Positions 17,731 through 24,176 of a DNA stretch of 64,000 nt are shown piece by piece. The notes under the pieces were generated by a model. The model was not told the DNA's origin, did no database searches, and was given only the letters and a program-made list of their open reading frames with translations. The DNA lies in contig NZ_KB889963.1 in NCBI RefSeq assembly GCF_000372845.1, forward strand, positions 2,934,304 through 2,998,303, given 5' to 3'. The stretch comes from Methylocystis rosea SV97. GTDB lineage: Bacteria > Pseudomonadota > Alphaproteobacteria > Rhizobiales > Beijerinckiaceae. The position numbers and the translations under genes were made by a program. The stretch's first letter is position 1; each line of letters starts with the position of its first letter.

Positions 17731-17748
17731 TATCACATTAAAATGATA
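17731..17748. promoter_or_regulatory. Possible operator of the toxin-antitoxin operon
   Basis: TATCA (17731-17735) and TGATA (17744-17748) form an inverted repeat centred about 17 bp upstream of the toxin start, in an AT-rich stretch. XRE antitoxins usually bind such palindromes over their own promoter. Identification is by position and symmetry only. Confidence 0.3.
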
Positions 17749-17765
17749 TTTTCAAGCTGAAGTGC

Positions 17766-17794
17766 TTGACTCCTAATTATACGGTTAATAGTAT
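17766..17794 (+). promoter_or_regulatory. Candidate sigma-70 promoter before the tmRNA-like sequence
   Basis: TTGACT (17766-17771), a 17-bp spacer and TAGTAT (17789-17794) match the -35/-10 pattern on the plus strand. Transcription would begin about 17801, just before the tRNA-like sequence at 17817. CGGTTA and TAACCG flank the -10 region as an inverted repeat. Confidence 0.35.
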
Positions 17795-17816
17795 AACCGG
17801 AGTTGAAGTGAAGTGT

Positions 17817-17892
17817 GGGGACGGTTAGCGCCGGTGCCAGGGAGCCCCTATCCACGGATTCCCCTGGGGTTCGACTCCCCCCGTCTCCACCA
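17817..17892 (+). ncRNA. tmRNA/tRNA-like 3' end with acceptor stem, T arm and CCA
   Basis: GGGGACG (17817-17823) can pair with CGTCTCC (17882-17888), followed by ACCA. Just inside is a T-arm-like hairpin, GGGG-TTCGACT-CCCC (17866-17880). The whole spans 76 nt, but I cannot fold a convincing D arm or anticodon arm, so it is not a standard tRNA. The 3' end, GGTTCGACTCCCCCCGTCTC then CACCA, is what tmRNA 3' ends look like, and tmRNA genes are common integration sites. It may be a relic attachment site, a captured tmRNA acceptor fragment or a degenerate tRNA. Confidence 0.4.
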
Positions 17893-17909
17893 TTCACTCC
17901 TTAACAAAA

Positions 17910-18164
17910 TTACTCTTGCGTGGCAGCGCCTTTCTGCGGCTCCGCATAAAAAATCCCCAATGCACCGTCGCCCTCACGATCCACAAAGCAAACGCCTTTC
18001 GCCTCAAGCGCGGCCCTCATTGCAGCTTGAGTTGCCGCTATTGGCGCCCGCTTCCCAACTTCGAAGTCGCGAACCGTCGAAACGCCGACGTTCGCGGCTT
18101 TCGCCAGCTCGTCTTGCGAAATTTGAAGAAATGCGCGCGCTGCGCGGCACTGTCCCGGAGTCAT
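17910..18164 (-). CDS. Small XRE-family transcriptional regulator
   Basis: 84 residues, almost entirely one helix-turn-helix domain: TPGQCRAARAFLQISQDELA, NVGVSTVRDFEVGKR and then AAMRAALEAKGVCFVD. The ending in GVxF(I/V) followed by D/E is typical of small alphaproteobacterial XRE regulators. It diverges from the transposase gene, separated by 117 bp. It could control transposase expression or simply be cargo. A TGACA-rich stretch at 18214-18256 in the shared gap may contain its binding site. Confidence 0.82.
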   Translation of the reverse strand: MTPGQCRAARAFLQISQDELAKAANVGVSTVRDFEVGKRAPIAATQAAMRAALEAKGVCFVDREGDGALGIFYAEPQKGAATQE

Positions 18165-18281
18165 GCACTGAAAATAGCGATGACAACTTTTTACGTCAAG
18201 GTCATTGTTTTAAGTTGACACCATCTCTGATGTCATTTATAAAAGCTGACATAAGCGGAAAACGCGGACAGTCAGCAAGCC

Positions 18282-19244
18282 ATGTCGCAACACTTCCTTC
18301 TCTCAAAACATGCAAGGAGCCTGAGCTTAGCTCGGGTCGCCCGCATGTCCGAAGAGGAAGCCCGCGACGCCTTCAAACAAATCCGCTGGGCATCTACCGA
18401 AGGCGAGCCGGTCTGCCCGCATTGCGGCTGCCTTGGCGTCTATGCCTACAAGAGCCGGCCGGTTTTCAAGTGCAAGGCTTGTGACCATCAATTCAGCGTC
18501 ACGTCCGGCACTATCTTCGCCAGCCGCAAGCTCCCGATCTCGACCTATCTTCTGGCCATCGCGATCTTCGTCAATGGCGCGAAGGGACATAGCGCGCTGC
18601 AACTCTCTCGCGATCTCGACTGCCAGTATAAGACGGCCTACGTCATGGCTCACAAAATCCGCGAGGCGATGGCTGCGGAAGTCGAGACGCTGAAAGCCGG
18701 CGGCGAAGTCGAAATCGACGGCGCGTATTTCGGCGGTCACGTGAAGCCGGCCAACTACAAAGAAAACCGCCGCGACCGCCGCCTTGCCGTCAATCAGAAC
18801 GGCAAGCGCAGCGTCGTCGTTATCATGCGCGAGCGCGACGGCCGCACGCTGCCTTTCGTTTTCAAGAGCGAAGCGGAGTCGCTTCCTACCCTTGAGGCGC
18901 GTATCGACGCCAGCGCCATCGTTCACGCCGACGAAGCGACGCATTGGGATCGTCTACACGCTCGTTTCCTGACGAAGCGCATCAATCACGAATGGGCCTA
19001 CTCAGACGAAGGCGCTTGCACGAACAAAGCCGAGAGCTTCTTTTCCAGGCTTCGCCGCGCTGAAATCGGCACGCATCACCATATCGCTGGCCCATATCTC
19101 AAAGCCTATGCCCGCGAGATGGCTTGGCGCGAGGATCACCGCCGTGTCAGCAACGGTGAGCAATACCTGATGATTGCCAATGCCGCGCTTGCTCATCCGG
19201 TGTCGCGCCAGTGGAAAGGGTATTGGCAGAGAGCGATTGTGTGA
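18282..19244 (+). CDS. IS1595-family (ISXO2-like) transposase
   Basis: 320 residues. The N-terminus MSQHFLLSKHARSLSLARV, a zinc ribbon (CPHCGC near residue 45 and CKACDHQF near 65), and the SGTIFASRKLPI block are typical of this family. The catalytic domain shows EIDGAYFGGHVKPANYKENR (first Asp), VHADEATHWD (second Asp) and TNKAESFFSRLRR followed by HHHIAGPYL. The protein appears complete, with no frameshift. It moves the element by cutting at the inverted repeats at 16456 and 21187. Its GC content matches the host better than the cargo on either side. Confidence 0.95.
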   Translation: MSQHFLLSKHARSLSLARVARMSEEEARDAFKQIRWASTEGEPVCPHCGCLGVYAYKSRPVFKCKACDHQFSVTSGTIFASRKLPISTYLLAIAIFVNGAKGHSALQLSRDLDCQYKTAYVMAHKIREAMAAEVETLKAGGEVEIDGAYFGGHVKPANYKENRRDRRLAVNQNGKRSVVVIMRERDGRTLPFVFKSEAESLPTLEARIDASAIVHADEATHWDRLHARFLTKRINHEWAYSDEGACTNKAESFFSRLRRAEIGTHHHIAGPYLKAYAREMAWREDHRRVSNGEQYLMIANAALAHPVSRQWKGYWQRAIV

Positions 19245-19246
19245 CG

Positions 19247-19405
19247 TCATAGAATCGATATTAATTGGACGATCAACCAGACCAATCCGCCTACAGCCGC
19301 TACCATACATATATTGCCGGCATCCGGGCTTTTTGCTTTGTTAAGGCAAATCAAGGCCACAACAAAGAAAACCAGTGCAGCACACGTTTCGACCATGGCT
19401 AACAT
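19247..19405 (-). CDS. Possible 52-residue two-helix membrane protein
   Basis: On the minus strand an ATG at 19405 opens a 52-codon frame. It has two hydrophobic stretches, about residues 9-22 (CAALVFFVVALICL) and 33-52 (MVAAVGGLVWLIVQLISIL), separated by a short polar loop (NKAKSPDAGN). A TGA stop lies in frame two codons upstream. The frame ends 2 bp from the transposase stop, and its start is 31 bp from the divergent DUF2235 start. The hydrophobic pattern argues for a real small membrane protein, but the ribosome site is weak and chance cannot be excluded. Confidence 0.35.
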   Translation of the reverse strand: MLAMVETCAALVFFVVALICLNKAKSPDAGNICMVAAVGGLVWLIVQLISIL

Positions 19406-19436
19406 ATGTCAAATTCCATCATTTTTGAGTCATGTC

Positions 19437-20594
19437 ATGACATCCACAAAAAAACAGAAGCGTCTTTGCCTTTTTATCGACGGAACTTGGAACGTTACTA
19501 AAAGCAATACGAATGTTTGGCGTTTGTTTTCGTTGTGTGCGCGAGGTGAGACAAGCAACGTTACGCAAGTTTCTTATTATATAAGAGGACTTGGCACCAC
19601 ATTCGGGTCAAAACTATCCGGAGGAGCATGGGGCAGCGGGATAAACGATCTCATTACAGATTCTTATGAATGGCTAATACCTAGATATAATCCAGGGGAT
19701 GAGATTTTTATCTTTGGCTTCAGCCGTGGCGCCTATGCAGCGAGGAGTCTTGCTGGGCTTATTGCAAAGAACGGAATAATTAGTCCAGGCTCGCCGATTG
19801 GAGTCGGTGAACTATATGGTAGATATAGAGATGAAAAGGCTGAAACTATATATCAATTACGTATTGATGAGAGTAATGGAGAATCAAAAAATCAGTCTGT
19901 GCTAGATAGATGGTTGCTGAAGCACTCACGACCAGCGGATATAAATATGATAGGAGTATGGGATACCGTTGGAGCATTGTGGGGCGATTATTCTTTTCTT
20001 GAAACCGGCCTACGCCTCCCGATAAAGAACGCGTATCATGCGTTAGCAATCGATGAGCACAGAAAAACGTTCTCACCAACAATATATACACAGAACATAC
20101 ACCTAGATTTACCGGAGGAAAAAAGGCCAAAAATACGGAATATTGAAAACGTAGAACAAAGATGGTTCGTTGGCGCTCATGCCAACGTGGGCGGCGGATA
20201 TAATAGTGACCTTTTGGCACAGATTCCTCTTACATGGATTATGTCAAAGGCAATAGCACATGGAATGAAGTTTGCTTCAAATTTAGATCACTCAGATGAG
20301 TCATGTTGTGGAAATATAACTGATTCCTACAAAGAGATGTCCTATGGCTTGTATTATGGTTTAACATTCGGGCGTAGACATTATAGATCAATTGGAACGA
20401 GTCCGGTTACTTCTGGAACGCTTAAGACAATTAATTTAAATGAGACTATCGATAGGTCGGTTTTTGATCGTGCTCGGCTTACAGAAAGCTATAGGCCTAA
20501 AAACCTTACTGATTGGGCTCGCAGACAGGGCGTTGATATTACTACTATAGTTGGGTCAGTGCGCGCAGACGACCCGGAAGTGCATGTGTATTAA
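19437..20594 (+). CDS. DUF2235 alpha/beta hydrolase (Tle1-like phospholipase fold)
   Basis: About 385 residues from the ATG at 19437 (MTSTKKQKRLCLFIDGTWN). The DUF2235 order is complete: FIDGTWN near the start, a nucleophile elbow FIFGFSRGAYAARSLAGL with the serine, MIGVWDTVGALWG with the probable acid, and WFVGAHANVGGGY with the histidine. The same fold occurs in type VI phospholipase effectors of the Tle1 group and in stand-alone enzymes. No type VI genes or export signal are visible. Base composition is strongly AT-rich, unlike the host. An in-frame start at 19314 would add 41 residues of little resemblance. Confidence 0.9.
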   Translation: MTSTKKQKRLCLFIDGTWNVTKSNTNVWRLFSLCARGETSNVTQVSYYIRGLGTTFGSKLSGGAWGSGINDLITDSYEWLIPRYNPGDEIFIFGFSRGAYAARSLAGLIAKNGIISPGSPIGVGELYGRYRDEKAETIYQLRIDESNGESKNQSVLDRWLLKHSRPADINMIGVWDTVGALWGDYSFLETGLRLPIKNAYHALAIDEHRKTFSPTIYTQNIHLDLPEEKRPKIRNIENVEQRWFVGAHANVGGGYNSDLLAQIPLTWIMSKAIAHGMKFASNLDHSDESCCGNITDSYKEMSYGLYYGLTFGRRHYRSIGTSPVTSGTLKTINLNETIDRSVFDRARLTESYRPKNLTDWARRQGVDITTIVGSVRADDPEVHVY

Positions 20595-20627
20595 AGAGAC
20601 GGTGCATCGTTTCATTTCGCTTGCCTC

Positions 20628-21119
20628 TCATCCGGCTTCTGTCAAATACCTGCGCTCGGGTCTAGCCATCTCCCACTTGAGGTTGCCGGCACGGTCCCCA
20701 GGACGCCGCCCGACGCCTTCTCGTTTCAAAACCCGCAGCGCCTTGCTAACGCGCCGAGTATGCTCGGTCAGCAACCGCCTGTCTCTTGGGTCTTGCTCAT
20801 TCACGGCCAAGATGGCGCGCGCGATCTCCCGCGTTGGCAGGGGTTCTGTGGCCTCCCTGAGCACGTCAAGAATTGCCCGCGTAAGCTCCCCGCGCCCGAA
20901 CAGGACATGGCGCTTCTGGCGCGGCATTTCTGCGTCTAGGTCGCCGGTATAGCCGAGTGTGCCAAGGACGCGGTCCAGTGCTCCGATATCGTTCCTGATC
21001 TCTGCCAGCCGGTCGCGGATGCGCTGCGCTTCGTTGAATAGGTCCGCTCGCTTCGTCAGCAAGCCGGAAATCGTGTGCTCATAGGTGGCGGTTCGCGCCA
21101 GTTTGATCGTGTCGGACAT
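20628..21119 (-). CDS. Probable coiled-coil/winged-helix protein, cargo gene
   Basis: 163 residues. The N-terminal half is helical and coiled-coil-like (ADLFNEAQRIRDRLAEIRND then IGALDRVLGTLG). The C-terminal half (about 75-150) has the helix spacing of a winged helix: RGELTRAILDVLREATEPLP, TREIARAILAV, TEHTRRVSKALRVLKREGVG and a wing ending LKWEM. This suggests DNA binding. It lies at the right end of the transposon on the opposite strand to DUF2235 and is GC-rich like the host. I do not recognise a named family. Confidence 0.7.
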   Translation of the reverse strand: MSDTIKLARTATYEHTISGLLTKRADLFNEAQRIRDRLAEIRNDIGALDRVLGTLGYTGDLDAEMPRQKRHVLFGRGELTRAILDVLREATEPLPTREIARAILAVNEQDPRDRRLLTEHTRRVSKALRVLKREGVGRRPGDRAGNLKWEMARPERRYLTEAG

Positions 21120-21162
21120 GCCGACGATTGTTGCAAAACTGGCGGAAATCAGCCAGATTCCG

Positions 21163-21187
21163 CTAGGTGCGCATGCTACCTAATACC
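21163..21187 (-). repeat. Right terminal inverted repeat of the transposon
   Basis: Read inward on the minus strand this end is GGTATTAGGTAGCA then TGCGCACCTAG, matching the left end at 22 of 25 bases. The TAG in this repeat is the premature stop of the glycosyltransferase N-terminal half. Confidence 0.88.
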
Positions 21188-22513
21188 GCGGAAATGGTTC
21201 GACGTGCCGCCAAGGAAAAGCGGCATACCCATCGCTGCGAGGCCCTTGTTGTAGACGTCAAAAAGCGCCGCATATTCAAGCGCGAACATCGCCGTCATCC
21301 AATTTAGCTCGCCATTGTCGATGGCGAGGCTCGCCTGCAGGCAGGCGACGCTCGGCGGCGAGGCGGCGAAGAGCGTCGCGGCGCGGCGCAATTGGCGTGG
21401 CTCGGGCAAATCCTCCGCGTCGAACACCGCGACGAGCGATCCGCGAGCGAGCGGCATGGCGACGTTGAGGGCGCGCGGCTTGGTGCGCGGGGCGCCTTCG
21501 GGCGCAACCACGATCTCATGCGGCGCGTGCGGCGGATGCGAGCGCAACGCCGCAGCCGTTGGTTCATCATCGGCTTCGATAACGAATTTTATATCGAGCT
21601 TGGCTCTCGGATAATCCAAGCGGTCGATCGCCCGAGCGAGCTGGCGCGCAACGGCGGCTTCTTGATAAAGCGCAAGCACGATCGTGTAGATCGGCAGTTG
21701 CGCCTCGCTTTCGAGCGGTTCGGCGTCGGCGCAGCGTTGAAGGCTCGCCGTGCAGGCGAAAAGCCTCAGAAACGCCCCGCAAAAGAATGCGCTTGCAAGG
21801 AGCAAGGCCGATGCAAGGCGTAGAAAGAAGAAGGGGGCGTAAAGGCTCGCCGCCAGTCCGATCAGCACGACGAGCAGCAGTCCCACCTGTCCGCGCCGCA
21901 AGCCGCCGCGGGCGCATAGGTCCCTGTCGACGCGCTCGACGAGAAAGGCCGCGTCGCGCGCGGCGTTGGCCGGATCGGCGCGACGCACCGCCTCCAAGAA
22001 CCGCGTTCGGGTGGTGATCGCGAAGAGCGGGCGGCCTCTTGCCGCGCGTCGCGCGCTCATCAACCGGAAGACGCCGCTGCCGCTCGGCGCGAACAGCCAA
22101 AGAAACCCGCTCGACGGATCCCGAACCCGCGCGTAGCCGCATTCGGCCGTCGCAACGCCTGACGGGGCGACGTCGACAGGACTGTCGACGAAGTCGACGT
22201 TGAGATGCTTCGCCAGCGCCTGATAGAAGTCATCCTCGCAGACGAGCCCCTCGGCGAGCAGCGCTTCGTCGGCGCAAACGCCCTGGCGGCGCGCCGTCGC
22301 AGCGGCGAATTGCAGCACTTGCTCCGGCACGCCGTACGCCGAAAGAAAGGCGATTTCGACAGGAATGGATCTCGACGCGGTCGCACGCGACGGCGACGTC
22401 CGGCGAATGGCCGAGGAGTCAGCGAATGCCCGGCGTCTGAAAGGCTGAGGAGGAAGTTCGTCCTTGATCTGCGAAGCAGAGGAAGCAACACTATCGATCG
22501 GCACGACGTTCAT
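21176..22513 (-). pseudogene. Family-2 glycosyltransferase, N-terminal part (cut by transposon)
   Basis: The N-terminal region (about residues 65-110) resembles the N-terminal domain of type II secretion ATPases (YGVPEQVLQFAAATARRQGV, then LVCEDDFYQALAKHLNVDFV), found fused to some membrane glycosyltransferases. Two or three membrane helices follow (LLLVVLIGLAASLYAPFFFL). Then comes the start of the GT2 domain (YTIVLALYQEAAVARQLARA, FVIEADDEPT, VFDAEDLPEP), ending in FLGGTSNHFR. The stop comes from the transposon's TAG. I start it at an ATG at 22513; a TTG at 22567 is possible. Together with 15762-16453 it would give a protein of about 670 residues, probably involved in exopolysaccharide synthesis. 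Confidence 0.88.
21188..21195. repeat. Target-site duplication, right copy
   Basis: GCGGAAAT, identical to 16446-16453, immediately outside the right inverted repeat. Confidence 0.85.
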
Positions 22514-22585
22514 GCAATAAACCCGGCAAGCGCAAGCAGCCTGCGCGCGACTATCGACCTCCAACAAGGGCCAAGCAATCCTTTT

Positions 22586-23497
22586 ATGCGCCGTCTCCCT
22601 CAGCCGCGCCGAACCGGTCCTCTCGCCTCAATACGTGCGGCGCTCGCCGCACTGTTCCTGACGTCCTGCTTCGCGGCGGTGGCGGCTGACGGCGCGCCGC
22701 CCGCGCCGGCGCCCCCCGCGTCGACGCCGCCGGCCGCGAATACGCCCTCATTTTGGGACCCCAACCGCACGCCGGAAAAGTCGGACGTCTCCGGACTGCG
22801 CCAGATCCGCTTTCTGACCGAGGACGACTATCCGCCGTTCAATTTTCTGCTATCGGATGGGCAGGTCGCCGGCTTCAACGTCGATCTGGCCAAGGCGATC
22901 TGCGTCGAACTCGACACCGCCTGCACGATCCAGCGGCGGCGGTGGGATCTGCTCATTCCGTCGCTCAACGACAATAGCGGCGACGCCATCATCGCTTCGC
23001 TCGCGATCAACGATGAAACTCGAAAACAGGTCGATTTTTCTGGGCCTTACATGCTGACGCCCGGCCGGTTCGCCATGCAGGCCGACACGACCCTGACGTC
23101 GGCGTCTCCCGCCGCCCTCGCCGACCGCCCGATCGCGGTGGTCGCGGGCTCGCGGCACGAGGCGTTTCTGCAAGCCTTCTATCCGCGCTCGACCTTGGTG
23201 ACGTTTGAAACGCCGGCCCTCGCCCGCAACGCGCTCAAGAACGGCCGCGTTCAGGCGGTTTTCGGCGACGCCATCGCCCTTTCCTACTGGCTGAACGGCG
23301 CCGAAGCAGCCGGCTGCTGCGTCTTTCGGGATGGCCCCTTCACCGATCCGAAATATTTCGGCGAGGGCGTCGGCATCGCCGTAAAAAAAGGCAATGCGCC
23401 GCTGCGCCGGGCGCTCGATTATGCGCTCTCCCGCCTTGCCCAGCGCGGCGTTTTCGCCGAGCTTTATTTGAAATATTTCCCCGTGGGGCCGTTCTGA
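22586..23497 (+). CDS. Family-3 extracellular solute-binding protein
   Basis: 303 residues. A basic N-terminus and hydrophobic stretch (LAALFLTSCFAAVAADGA) form a signal peptide, with a cysteine inside that might also suit a lipoprotein signal. A proline/alanine-rich spacer follows. The binding domain has IRFLTEDDYPPFNF, GFNVDLAKAICVEL, IASLAINDETRKQVDFSGPY and a late GEGVGIAVKKGN, standard for family-3 proteins that bind amino acids or similar small molecules. No permease or ATPase genes of an uptake system are adjacent. Its 3' end overlaps the convergent Hpt gene by 34 bp. Confidence 0.87.
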   Translation: MRRLPQPRRTGPLASIRAALAALFLTSCFAAVAADGAPPAPAPPASTPPAANTPSFWDPNRTPEKSDVSGLRQIRFLTEDDYPPFNFLLSDGQVAGFNVDLAKAICVELDTACTIQRRRWDLLIPSLNDNSGDAIIASLAINDETRKQVDFSGPYMLTPGRFAMQADTTLTSASPAALADRPIAVVAGSRHEAFLQAFYPRSTLVTFETPALARNALKNGRVQAVFGDAIALSYWLNGAEAAGCCVFRDGPFTDPKYFGEGVGIAVKKGNAPLRRALDYALSRLAQRGVFAELYLKYFPVGPF

Positions 23498-23913
23498 GCC
23501 GCGCCGCCCAGCAATAAAGCGATGGCGCCGCGCGCACGTCCGATGGCGGCGCCCAGCATCTCGGCCTTCTCGGCGACGCTCGCATCCTCGCCGCGCAACG
23601 CCTGTTCATATGCCTCCGCCGCGTGCCCCACCTCAGTTGCGCCGACCGCCCGCGCTGAGCCTTTGATCGTATGCGCAAGCGCGATGCGCCAGTCGGCGTC
23701 GCCCTGCGCGGCCGGCGAGCGCAAGCGTTTCGCGAATTGCGCCGCCTGTGCGTCGAAAAGTCCCAGCAGCTCGCGTTCGAGATCATGATCGCCAAAGGTC
23801 TGACGGGAGAGATGGACCAGGTCGATCGGCGACTCTCCGTCGGCCACGGAAAACGGCTGCGGCTGAGCTTGGCAATTTAGAAACGTGGAGTCCGCCAGTT
23901 TCGCCATCCCCAT
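23464..23913 (-). CDS. Hpt-domain histidine phosphotransfer protein
   Basis: 149 residues. The phosphoacceptor helix reads ALAHTIKGSARAVGA, the Hpt signature with the histidine at about residue 81. It is followed by a second helix, AAEAYEQALRGED. A phosphorelay protein carries phosphate between a hybrid kinase receiver and a response regulator; the partner is not evident here, though a hybrid kinase is encoded at 11.4 kb. It diverges from the giant GPR-like gene with a 263-bp gap, so the two may share regulation. Confidence 0.85.
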   Translation of the reverse strand: MGMAKLADSTFLNCQAQPQPFSVADGESPIDLVHLSRQTFGDHDLERELLGLFDAQAAQFAKRLRSPAAQGDADWRIALAHTIKGSARAVGATEVGHAAEAYEQALRGEDASVAEKAEMLGAAIGRARGAIALLLGGAAQNGPTGKYFK

Positions 23914-24092
23914 TCCTGTTCCCCTTGATATCTATCGCAAAGCGGTCCGTTTTGCAGTCCGCCGGAAAAGGACTGTCAAAACCTCGCCCAGCGTCGAGAC
24001 TGCCGCGTCGATCCTGAAGGGCGCGTTAACGAAGTTTCCCGATACGGCCCGCGCACATGTTTCAATTGCCCGGATTGGGCTGTAAAGTTTGG

Positions 24093-24107
24093 TTAATCTT
24101 TATTCAA
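24093..24107. promoter_or_regulatory. CtrA-like site in the Hpt/GPR-like intergenic region
   Basis: TTAA, seven bases, TCAA (24093-24107) differs by one base from the full alphaproteobacterial CtrA consensus TTAA-N7-TTAA. It lies 70 bp upstream of the giant gene. Only one near-match is seen, so this is a suggestion. Confidence 0.25.
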
Positions 24108-24176
24108 TGGCGGTCGCTGAGCGGTGGGCCGTGAAATCGGCCGGGCGACACGCGTCTGCGCCGCTGGAGAGGGCGA

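Larger units (their letters stand above)
16454..21187. mobile_element. IS1595-family cargo transposon, about 4.7 kb
   Basis: The element is bounded by 25-bp inverted repeats and an exact 8-bp target duplication (GCGGAAAT), and interrupts a glycosyltransferase gene whose reading frame is restored when it is removed. It encodes an ISXO2-type transposase (18282-19244) and seven possible cargo genes: a toxin-antitoxin operon with a third gene, an XRE regulator, a two-helix small protein, a DUF2235 hydrolase and a winged-helix-like protein. It also has a tmRNA/tRNA-like 3' end. The cargo is AT-rich except for the transposase and the last gene, so the element looks assembled from several sources. 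Some IS1595 subgroups are known to carry passenger genes. Confidence 0.9.

Noticed and set aside
17817-17892. Standard tRNA gene
   Set aside because: Acceptor stem and T arm are present, but no D arm or anticodon arm can be drawn with usual lengths.
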